From contig OW121740.1 in assembly GCA_933228675.1 (NCBI GenBank), forward strand, positions 35,508,292 through 35,572,291: a stretch of DNA of 64,000 bases, in the 5' to 3' direction. Position 1 is the first letter of the stretch. Every line of letters begins with the position of its first letter. This stretch comes from Stomorhina lunata. Lineage: Eukaryota > Arthropoda > Insecta > Diptera > Rhiniidae. Under the pieces are notes generated by a model. It made no database searches and was not told where the DNA came from. It saw nothing but the letters and a program-made list of their open reading frames with translations. A program made the translations under genes and the position numbers. Positions 1 through 11,200 of this stretch are shown one piece after another.

Positions 1-14
1 TGCTTGACCGACTA

Positions 15-111
15 CATACATACATATTTCCAACGACATTACACATTGGCGGGGATCGAACTTGGGACCTCTGGTTTGCTAGGCGGATGACTAACCTGCT
101 ATACCACGGCG
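15..111 (-). mobile_element. tRNA-derived SINE with 13-bp target duplication
   Basis: On the minus strand the element starts CCGCCGTGGTATAGCAGG, containing an A-box-like TGGTATAGCAGG, and about 35 bases later has the B-box GTTCGATCC, the two internal RNA polymerase III promoter elements of tRNA genes and tRNA SINEs. It ends in a short body and a (TATG)n tail. The 13-bp sequence GCTTGACCGACTA occurs perfectly on both sides (2-14 and 112-124), as expected for target-primed insertion by a LINE partner. It is not a functional tRNA: no acceptor-stem pairing is apparent. Confidence 0.82.
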
Positions 112-360
112 GCTTGACCGACTATAGCTCATTATTATACAATATACAATTCCCCGACAATATCCCAATTGGAACAAGGGATACTTCTCTCAGACGAAGA
201 GCTGCATCCGATTCTATTTGAAAGGGACCTACGTTTTAACGCCGGCTCCGAACGGCAAATGCATTAGCAAAAGAAGTTTTACATAGCCTAATACTCAATA
301 CCCAGTGGCTAGCTGAATTACGAGGTGAACCGTCGCTTTTTGAAAATTATTTTTTTTCTA

Positions 361-435
361 GTGGGTCGGGCCGGGGATCGAACTTGAGATCTCTGATATG
401 CTAGCTAAAGCTCTTTATCATATGATTCTGTTAAA
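361..435 (-). mobile_element. Diverged tRNA-SINE fragment
   Basis: The minus strand carries AAGTTCGATCCCC preceded by a tRNA-like stretch (GCTAGCATATCAGAGATCTC) that lines up with the SINE at 15-111. The A-box side is decayed and I see no target duplication. Limits are approximate. Confidence 0.55.
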
Positions 436-1440
436 AAATTAAATATTTTCCTTTTTCTGCTAACCCTATTTATAACATCTCTGTACTTTAATATGAAGAG
501 TTGCACACCCTTTTCCTTGAATACAACCCTGTATTTTCCTTATAAATATTGAGCAATTTTTTAAATAATGTAGGTATTTAAGAATTAAATTTAGTTTATT
601 TTGACAATTATCTTAAAATTTCTCATATTTTTTGGGGGATTACATAAATTTTAATAAAAACCTTAGCAATGTACGTTAATACCTTTTTATGCAACGCTGT
701 CACTTTTGATGATTTGAATTTCCAAAATGGCCGACACCATTCTCGCTCTCTTGCTGCTCTTCTTTTTTTTCACACACACAAGAGGGATTTTGACGAGTAC
801 CAAAAATTTCTGTACAGAAAAAACAGCAAACACAAGCAAAGAAGAAGCGTCCGACGAGAAAAAATTGAAAATTTCCAATGTTTTTTTAAATAATTATAAA
901 TTAGCAAACCAATTAAAAGACAATAAATAATTATAAACAAAAAGAGTTTAAAATAATTGTGAAAAATATTGAAAAAGTTTCGTTTAGTAAAAGGTCGAAA
1001 TGAAAAATTGCAAAATCTGTGGATGAAGAAAAAAAAAATCGACAAAAAATTTTCACTTTTTTGTGTAATGTGAGTGGATAGAAAAAAAAGGTTAAGAAGA
1101 AAACCTCTCGAAAAATTTTGTAAAAAATTAAATAATAAAAAAAGTGGAACATATAAAAAAATAATGATAAAGGAAATGTGATTTAAAAAAAAAATCTGTT
1201 AAAAGAAACAAGGAAATAAAAAAGAAAGTTTTAAAATTTTAATGAATAGAAAAAAGCCTTCGCTTTAGACAAGAAAGTCATTGAAGCATGGAAAAAGAAA
1301 TATAAAACAAAAGAAACGAAAATTTAACTAAATTCATACAAAAAAAGAAATTTAAAATGTTTTGTTTATGCTAAAGTAAAATTTTTTTTAATTTTTTAAG
1401 AAAAATTCAGCTAAAAAAAAAATTCGAGAATTTTTCTTAT
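436..1440. other. AT-rich upstream region, no gene recognised
   Basis: This is A/T-homopolymer-rich sequence upstream of the candidate promoter. Short open frames near 669-930 have low-complexity Lys/Phe-rich translations and no recognisable motif. A pyrimidine run with CACACACA at 770-780 is the only local structure. Confidence 0.4.
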
Positions 1441-1700
1441 TTTCATTTATTTTATTTTTACGCCTCTGCTTTGTTACGGTTGTTTCGTGCCAATTCGCTC
1501 TTCCCACATTCGTACGTACGGTTGTTTTATTGCCGTTTACCTTTTACACCGCAATTTCGCATTTTGAAAACGTGTGTGTGTTTGTTTGTGTATTTTTGAG
1601 GAGTAACAAAAAAGAAAATATAAAATAAAAGAAAAACAGAAAGACAGTGTGTGAGAAAAGTGAATTGTCAAAAACACACACGCTCATGGACACAGCGAAG
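1441..1700 (+). promoter_or_regulatory. Candidate promoter / 5' leader exon of the host gene
   Basis: Base composition becomes less AT-rich, with CGTACGTACG, a GT run and a GAGAGAGAGA (GAGA-factor-like) stretch just downstream at 1702-1711, as is common around fly promoters. The segment ends CGAAG|GTGAGA, a strong 5' splice-site match at 1700/1701. I infer a 5' leader exon ending at 1700. No clear TATA box or initiator was identified, so the start site is unknown. Confidence 0.33.
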
Positions 1701-2085
1701 GTGAGAGAGAGACACTCACTCGCTCAATCACTTTGTGCATTTGTGTAACTGACAATTGTATTACGAAAACTTTAAAGTGGCAACCCGCTGTTTGTTTTAA
1801 CATAAATGACCTGCTGCTAGATCACGGCGTGACTCTTCTATTTTTCCCCCTCCATCACCCAACAAAAACAAAAATCCCTGGCTCCCAAACTGTATCATAA
1901 CAGCAACAACAACTACAATATGTTATTAATAATAACAATAAACATTTAAAAAATTCCTTTGATTAACATCTAGAAAAATCCAGCTGGGCTTTAAATTTTA
2001 CCCAGTTCATCTTGGTTTTTTTTTTGTCTTTGCCTCCACTCATCTTTAATATTCAAAGATATCTATTAGTCCTTTGATTTAACAG
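1701..2085 (+). other. Candidate intron in the 5' leader
   Basis: It runs from GTGAGA at 1701 to a pyrimidine-rich stretch ending TTTGATTTAACAG at 2085, immediately before CAAC-ATG. Both splice sites are reasonable matches to fly consensus, but the splice is an inference from sequence only; an unspliced leader is equally possible. Confidence 0.35.
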
Positions 2086-2089
2086 CAAC

Positions 2090-2293
2090 ATGGAGTTAGA
2101 GGAGCTATCAAATCTTAGCAAAAATGATTTTTTGCCTTTGATACCCTCCATTAAACAGGAACAACTGGATACCGCCTTATCGGATATGGATACACAAGAA
2201 CATTTGGCAGCCTCTACCTCGGCTGCTGCTGCTTCCACATCGTCATCATCATCTTCCATAGTCAATCATCCATGCGATAGTGCTGAGAGAAAA
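2090..2293 (+). CDS. Exon 1 (start codon, acidic Ser/Ala-rich N-terminus)
   Basis: The ATG sits in CAAC-ATG-G, a good fly start context, and opens 68 codons ending AAA|GTAAGT, a consensus donor, in phase 0. The peptide begins MELEELSNLSKNDFLPLIPS, carries IKQE (21-24), then an acidic stretch and runs of Ala and Ser with imperfect GCT and TCA codon repeats. Reading through the donor gives an unrelated Lys/Asn-rich tail, which supports splicing. The nearest phase-0 acceptor with coding-like sequence after it is at 27083. Confidence 0.62.
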
Positions 2294-5200
2294 GTAAGTG
2301 TTTTGATTTCTATTTTTATATTTATAACAACAAAAAAATATTTCTTGGTGATAAAAACAAATTCCCATAAAATTGTAAAAAGAAAATACAAAAAAGCATT
2401 TACAAATACAATAACAATTTACTAACAACAACCTGCTTAGAGTTGCTAATTAAGTGCTTTTCTTAGCACTATTTTTAGGGCTCAAAGATCAATATGGGAA
2501 AAACATTCTAAATCAGGGTTGGCAAACATGTACAATTTTACTTTTTTTTGATATATTTTTAACCTTATTGGTATCGTGGTACTACCGCGTTTTACTTGGT
2601 ACTATTTTAAATTTTTAACTTTTTACTGTGTAATTATCAGAGACCGGAGATCGTTTTATTTTTTAAATCCATCAAGTATAAATATCATTGCCGATGAAAA
2701 TTTATTTTCATTTCGATTTTGAAATATAAATATCCCTCATGATGAAAATTTTAAATATCTATAACGATAAATATCCGAACAGAAAAATATTTTATTGATT
2801 GTTTTATTTTTGAACTTCTGTTTTGACTTTGAAAAAATAAAATGTTTATGAAATTTTAAAATTTTCAACAATAAATGTATGAATGTTTACAATTTATTGC
2901 AATTTGTTAGGACATCGAAGTTAAAGATAATAGTTCTAATGGGAACTATTGGTGGTTTCTTTGATTCGCGTCGCTATTTCCAAAAAAAAAAAAAAAAATA
3001 ATAATAACTTTTATACGTTTTAAACGCACTAAGACAACGACCATTTGTTGCCCAAACCCATTTCAATATAAAATTTGCAACAATAATTGAATTTATTGCT
3101 ATTTAAACGTCCTAAAGATGTTTTATACCCGGACAAATACAGAAATAAAATTTGAATGTTTTCTATCAAAATTTATTTTCATCGGATGAAAAAAGATGAA
3201 AATAATTTTGAACTGTACTGATAAATATCCCAAACGATTTTTTTATATTTTAAAAAAGGAACAAAATTTTTGAACAAATAAAAATCATGAGGAATTTTTA
3301 ATATTTTTTTAAACTTCAATGATTGTTTTTTTTATAGATTAAAACATGAAAATATTGTTTTAAAAGTATTAAAATCCGGTCTCTGGTAATTATAAAGTTT
3401 TTGGTATACGATGAACTTTCTATCTAATTGTGTGAGACCAACTTGTGTTGATTTTCAGTTCAAGTGCAATTTGAAAGACATTTTTTATTTTAGATAGAGA
3501 ATTAAAGCAATATTATGCAAAGCGTGGCTATGGATATGATACAGCATCATTTAAAAAACTCTTTAATATCCCTACTTGACACTCCCATTCTAAGGACTAC
3601 ACAATCTACAATGCTACAGGTCGTTCATAGAACCATAGTAGTTTAGAGTTTAACACTTATCCTGTATTAATGGGTCAAAATTGCCCAAAATCAAAAATAT
3701 GCTGTCTTAATAGGTCAATTTTAAATGATGTCAATTTGAAATGATGATTTTAGGGTTAATAAATGGGTAGAGGACTCATCCGAATCTTTAGAATACATTC
3801 ACTGTCACTGTCCAATGCTGCGGAATTTGGGACTTAGACATCTAGGTAATAGATTCCGGTCCGGCATGTACTGGAAATCGAGCGTTTTTAAATCGTTCGA
3901 TTGCTGATATATTTTTGAGATAATTTTCGGTTATTTCCCTAAAACAAATGAAAATTTGGGCTTTAATCCTTTTGACTGATGTCTTATCTTTCGTTTGGTT
4001 TGAACTTTTTGTGGAAATAGGGGAAATTATCTCAAAAATATATCAGAAATCAAACGCTCGAAAATGCTCGATTTCCAGCACATATCGCGGTGTGTAAAAA
4101 GTGTGTACGTGTTTTTTTACACAGTGCTTTTAGTGCTTTTCCAAATAGACAACTGACAACACTGAATTTATTTGTATTTTCATTTTGTTGTTATTGTTTT
4201 GTGTGTGTATTTTAATTTAATTCAGTATCAGTCATTATTTCCGTTTTTTTCTCATTATTTGTTGTTGTGTTTTTATTGTTTTCCTTTTTTAAGTGTTTTT
4301 ATTATTTTCTTGCATAAAACGGAAGTTTCGTATGATTAGTTGATTTTTATTTTGATTGCATTTACATATGTCTCGCCCCATTAGACAAGTCGCCGTAATA
4401 GTTATATGATGGGGGAGGGGAGGCGTCGAGGCTTTAATGAAAAGTTTTATTATTCTAGGTTAGGTTAGGCAGGAGTCAGACCATGGAGTCCGCTTCAATT
4501 GGGTCTAAGATGAGGTTCCTTTGTTATTCCTGCAATGGAGAGAGAAAAGTGAAATTTCTAATCTACCATATAAAAGAGGCTCAGTTAGAGCCAGCCGGAT
4601 GCACCAATAAAAGAGCCTATTTTACGAATGTTGATATTCGAGATCTCTGATAGATCGTGCAAAAATGGGAATTCCAGATGGAGTTTCCTAATATCAGCAA
4701 GGGCTGAGCAGTGACAGAGGAGATGAGTGATGGTTTCTTCCTTCTCAGCGTTGTGACAACTTCTGCAGTTATCATTGCTTTGAAGATTAAGTCTTCTAGC
4801 TTGTGAACATATAAAACAGTTTCCTGTGAGTACTGAGATAATGATGCGTAGTCTATGTCGCGGAAAGCTGACCAAGATTACAATACGCTTACTGTCGTAA
4901 GTTAACCATGTAAGTCTAGAGATCAAACAGGTCGTTTCTGTGCGTACTTAAAAGATATCACTTATTGTTCTAAGTAAAGTAGTCAATGGAAGCTGACCAA
5001 GATTACAATACGCTTACTGTCGTAAGTTGGCCATGTAAGTCCAGAGATCGAACAGGTCGTTTCTGTGCGGACCTAAAAGATACCACTTATTGTTCTAAGT
5101 AAAGTAGTCAATGGAGACATTTTCAAATGCACCATCAATTCTATTTTACTTAGCTCCGAGGATTTGTAGACTTATCTTGGTTTCGGTCTCGAATCTCAAA

Positions 5201-8200
5201 GTATTAAAGACAAAACTAAACAAGTAAGAAAAGCTACAGTCGATCAAGCCCGACTACTACTTAGGTCAAATATGGACTAACAATTTAACAAGTTTTCCTT
5301 AAGTCTTTAAGAAATAAACATAGTATATGTCTATTTTTTCGAAATTTCGAGATTTAAGTAGATTTATGTCATTTTCGGTTAAGGGCCTGATCAATTATGG
5401 ATCGATTGTTACCATATTTCGGTTATTTCGGTTTACATATACAAAATATTTATCTGTGCAAGGTTTAAGTAAGAAAATCCAATTATGTTTAGATTTATAA
5501 GCATTTTTATGGGTATTTAAAAGACTTTTGAGAATATGTCTTGTATGGGAGGTATGATCAAATATGGCCCGATTCCTACAAAATTGAGTTCGCTGAATTA
5601 GGTTGTCATAAGCAATACTTATGCTGAATATTATCAAAATACAACAAAATTTGTAGCGGTAAAGGGTCAAAAACTCTATTAAAACAACTCAGGGAGTGAT
5701 TCTATGCCCATCGGTGTAGTAAAAGGTGGGTTTCAAACCAATATATACCATTTAAACCCATGGTGGTAATATTGAATATTAGAGAGGATTTGTGAACTTA
5801 ACCTGTTAAAGTAGCCCAACGTTTTGGCTAAGATCTCAAATCTTCAAGTATAAAAGACAAACTCAAATAATATTAAATACATATTAAAGACTAATGAAAT
5901 GTAATACAATTTTCTAACCCGATAGTATAATTGACTTTTCTCCGGATATCTTATTTTAATTGAAAATTAAACCAAACAATTATTTAATTCATGCTCAGTC
6001 TACATTCATCATTATTATTTATTAAATTTATTATAATTATTTATTTAATTTACTTGCTTTTGTAAATTATTTGTAAAAACTTATTACCATTAAATGAAAA
6101 AATATTAAATGGTTTTATTTTTTTTGCTTTTTTCTTCTTTATGCTCTTCAAAAAAACACATTTAGCATTTCTTTAATTTATTTGGAACGAAAATAAATGT
6201 ATTCCTGTCAAAAACATGAGTGTCATGTTAAGTTGCAGGAAAAACAAAATAATCATAAATAACATAATAGGGCAGGAGGAGTATAATAGATTACCTTTAG
6301 TTTTATGCAAAAAAATTTTATCTGTTTTTTACCCCGTCATCGAGGAAATTGTCAGAATGATAAGATACATTAGGATATTTATTGAAAACTAAATTTTTAT
6401 TGTTTACCATAAGGATCCATTTCTGGTTGATGGATCGAATGAAAAAAAAACAGTTTTTAAAAATGTAGAAACTATGTGTCCCTTAGGAGATAATATTTTT
6501 AGAATACAAAAGTACCAATAATTTTTTTTATATAAATTGTTTATTAAAAAGGTTTATCAAAAATTTTGGAACATCAAACATTTAATTAAAAAGTTTTACT
6601 GTAGTGTATTGCACTAAGATACCAACTTATTACAATTGTTTATTATTACAATAAATAGTTTTTTGATAAACCAAAAAAATTTGGTGGGAAAAGGTTTCCT
6701 CGACGGGTTTCGATGGTTGGTTAGGCCATCTCTTCAGGAGGATTATCCCTAATTCTAGACAGAGCGAAAACCACACATTATGCCAATATACCAAAAAGTA
6801 CCAAATACTTAGGGGATCAAGATTCAATTCCAATTTCGTTTTCTTTATCAGTGTAGATTATATAGCGGTATCCGATGGAAATAGATCGTTTTCAGACATA
6901 TTTTTAAGATAATTTTCCCCATTTTCACAAAAAATTTAAACCATATGAAGCATAAGATTATATCAGAATTAGATCGTTTTGAAAACGGTAGATTTCCATC
7001 ACATACCAGATTGAATTACCGAATTTACCCCTTTTACTTTGTCGAACTTTGAAACACATTTAACCTGATTGTTGAAGGGTATTATATGATCGGGGTTGAC
7101 CGATTTTTATAATTTCTTGCTCGTTTCTTTTATAATCTTTAAATTTTTCCTATAAGTCTATAATCCCATCCTCTTTCCTCTAGATATGTTTTTCCAATTT
7201 TTTTTTTCTTAACATTTTGTACTTTAAATTATTTCGAATCACTTTAGACGTCTTCTACGTCACATTTCATTTGAATAGAAATACATCATGCTCTAAGTAC
7301 ATTAAAAGAAACATTAATATACTCTTAAGAAAATGACATCATAGAAAGATGTACAGTAGATAGATCATATACAAAATTAATTTGAAAAATAATACTTTAA
7401 ATCTTTAAAAGATGAAGATGCCACAAAACCCATTAGTATAATCATCTTATTTGGGTAAGACTTAATTTAGTGGACCCGATAATGATCATGCCAATGAGTT
7501 TAAAGACAATGTGAAGTTACAAACGAAGGACGTCTTAGGTTAGGTTACGTTCTAAAGGTAGTGTCAAGCGACACCTTCACTCGAAAGAAAATAAAAGAGG
7601 AAATTGAAGATAGAGCAAGAGAAAAGAAACGCCGTCTTAGACAAGGCCGAATTACCAATACCATACAAATCAATACAAATCTTATACATACTTTAAAGAA
7701 ACTGTGTTGCATACTTTTAGGGGGTTATATAAAAGTAATACGAGTACAATTTGGGTTAAACGAGTACAATTTTGGTGATCCCTTTGTGGTACCTGCAAGG
7801 GTCAGACTGAAAAACAGAAAAACACAAAGTACTTTATTCCAGACCATCTTTAAGAGACTTATTCAAGTCAGCCTGAAGCCTTTATTAATGAGTCTAATTT
7901 ACAAATGTCAATACTCGCCAGATCAGATAAATCATGCAGAAAAATTGCCCTTGATTTAGAGACCTCAAAATAGAAAGAGCGGGCCGATGGCAAAGAAGAT
8001 GAGTTACTACCTCCTCCTCTTCTATGTTGTGACAACTACGACAGTTGTCATCGATCCCACCCAACGTTCATTATCATTCCCACGGCAGTCGGTTCTTCGT
8101 ACCGGAACGACTCGGAAATCTTAGCAAGGACTGCCACTTCTGAGATTTTAACAATAATATCGCAGTTACAGCAACAACAAAAACAAAATAAAATCGCAGT

Positions 8201-11200
8201 AGCCTCTTAAGATTATGATTAGGTTGCGGAGACGGCGGCGAGGCAGAGATATCAAGCATTTCTAACGTTTAATGTCGTAGGTGGGTCATGTTTGCCTGGA
8301 TACAAAAGTACAGCCACAGGGACAACAGACGACGCCATATTTCTTGCTGCTTTCTTGACATTTCTCTTCAGTAAGGTTTTCTATTATATGATGGAAAGAT
8401 AAACAAGCCAACAACGATTCGAAATTATTAAAATTTACTACCGACATTCGGAGTCAATGGTCTCAACGTTAAGAGCGCTACCTTCAATTTATGTTCAGTG
8501 ATGATCAAGACCGGCACGTTACAGTGAATGGGAATCCCTACCGTTCACTGATAAACGAATATTTTTGGCCCCAATTGGATGATATGGACTTGAAGGACAT
8601 GTCTATGGTCTATAAAAACAAGCCAGCGAAAATTGATGAACTTCGTACGAATATCGAACGTGAAATTGCAGCAGTATCGGCCAAGTTATGCTTGAAAACT
8701 GTCGAAAATTGGGTTCAGTGTCTGGACTTCTGCAAGCGTGCCAGTGGTGGCCATGTAAAAGAAATCGAGTTCCATACATAATGGCATCAAACGTGCTTTT
8801 ACAGGAATAAAGAATTTCATTGATATCCAAAACTGTTTTTATGTTATTTAAAAAAAAAACTATTGTAGTGCTCTTATTGAAAAATCCTTTATATGGCCGA
8901 TGTTTCGGATTGAAGAATACTACATTGATAAGGAAGCCTATAACAAATTTCCTTTCCTAATAGCGGGAAGAAAAAGCCCCTCCCGACACCTTTCTTTGAC
9001 TTAGATCCGTCCGTGAATACCTCCAGACCTCCGTCGTCGAGGGATGAGGTGTCTCCAGAGATAGTCACAGTAAAGGATTTATCAAAGAAGGGATGAAAAT
9101 GCAGTAGTCAATTTTGTTAGGGATATTAGTGATTTTATCTAGAATAGTGGAGTGTCCTATTTGTGAGCAGGACTAGGTTCCAAAAGTGCTAAGTCCGACA
9201 GACGATTTAAGGGCAATTTTTTGTGCCATTAGTTCGACTGGAATCTTTCTGAAAAGAAAATAGCAATAAGTAATAAAATCGTAATCTAACTTAACTTTAT
9301 ATAGAGGTTGCCAGTGCAACTCTATTTAAAATTTATTCGAATTAAGAAAAAAAAAAAAATTAGTTGCCAGGTGCAAGGTATCCATCCTTCTTAATCGTTG
9401 GTGACCTTCAAATTGCAAAAGCTGCCTTGCGAGATGGTTTGGGTGAACTTACAGCTTGGAAATATATTTTGTACAAAACCTTCTAATCTCTTCTTAGACA
9501 AGGGGAACATTCAAATCTCTGTGAATCTTATTATTTCTTATGTACAAGGAGCGCAAGTTATTAAACGTAAGAGCTTGGATTGTCTTCTCTGTAATTTGGC
9601 AATGTTCGAGGTGGAAGCCGTTCCCCATAACTGAATACCATAGGTCCATATTGGTTTAATAATTGTTTTGTACAAAAGAACCTTGTAATCTAATCCCAGA
9701 GCAGATTGTGGGCCAATAAGCCAGTTCAGCTCTACGGATTTCAGTTTTATCTGAGTTATCTTGGTGTAGTTCTTAAGGCACCAGTTATCAGAGCGGATCT
9801 TAAAATTTTAATAGAAGATACCGCTGGTTTGATTTGTTGAGTGCAGGTCATCAAACCAGCTCACCATACATTAATATAGGCTTGATAACCATGTCAAAGA
9901 GCAAGACAGTGTTGGTAGGATTAAGTCCCTAGGTTTTGTCTATGGTCCCTTTACATGAGTAGAGTGCAAGGGATACTTTGGACAACCTGAAATGAGTATT
10001 TAGGGGACATGACAGTTTTGAGTCTAAAATGAACCCATTATATTTGGCATGGTCAGTGAGCACAAGTATTCAATTTTGGAAGTGTAAAAGTGGGTATCTT
10101 GTATTTCAGCGAGAGAAGTACAAGTTCTGTTTTAGTGGGATTGATTCCCAGGCCGTTAGAGACACTCCAACGGTAGAGTATGTCATGAGTTATTTCAAGA
10201 CACTGTAACAGGGTGTTGAGGAATTTCCCTGACACTGCTTTAGCGATATCGCCCCAAGGTTTTGCCTATGACCCCACTACATGTGTAGAGTGCTATAGAT
10301 GCTTTGTACACCCTGAAATGGGTATTTAAGCTCCAGTACAGTTTTAAGTCCAAAATGACTCCAAGATATTTGTGACCACAAGTTCTACCTTGTTCAATTT
10401 TGAAAGTGTAAAAGTGGGTATCTTGTATTTCCGCGAGAAAAGTACATATTCCGTTTTAGTGGGATTGACTCCCAGGCCGTTAGAGACACTCAAACGTTGG
10501 AGTATTTCAAGACGCTGTGATAGGGTGTTGAGAAATTTCCCTGACACTGCTATAGCGATACCGCCCCAAGGTTTTGCCTATGACCCCACTACATGTGTAG
10601 AGTGCTATGGATGCTTTGTACACCCTGAAATGTGTATTTAAGCTCCAGGACATATCTGAGTCTAAAATGACCCTAAGATAAATTGACATGGTCAGTGAGC
10701 ACAAGTTCTACCTTATTCAATTTTGGAACTGTAAAAGTGGGTTTTTTGTATTACCGCGAGAAAAGTACATATTCCGTTTTAGTGGGATTGGCTCCCATGA
10801 CGTTAGAGGCACTCCTGCGGTAGAGTATGTCAGGAGCTATTTCAAGACGCTGAGACAGGGTGTTGATAAATTTCCCTGACACTGCTCTACTGACATCGTC
10901 TGCGTATGCGATGGTGTTGAATTTTATAGAATCTAGTTCAGTAAGCAGTTTATTTATGGCAAGGTTCCACAGGAGAGGTGATAGTACAAGTTAATAGTGC
11001 TTAGAAAACAAATATTTTTTGATAATACTGTTACGTTTTTCCTTTAAAAACGTGGAAGGAATTATTTTTAAAAACACTTTATGTTGTTTTAAAAGTTATA
11101 TTTTTATTAACTTTAGAGTTAGTCATTTTAAACATTCTTTTACAAAAACTGTAAACAAACTTCACAAAACTGCTTTACAAATATTCTTAGTCACACTGTT

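Noticed and set aside
51..113. Functional tRNA gene (also 23083-23160)
   Set aside because: Internal promoter boxes are present but the cloverleaf stems do not pair; the flanking duplication at the first site shows a SINE.
669..1152. Overlapping short ORFs on both strands
   Set aside because: Low-complexity Phe/Lys-rich translations of homopolymer-rich DNA, with no motif or splice context.
4458..4470. True telomeric repeat (TTAGG)
   Set aside because: Only two to three units, and each site is tied to a retroelement fragment.
7561..7959. 132-codon + strand frame
   Set aside because: GTG start, no motif; it lies antisense to decayed retroelement sequence.
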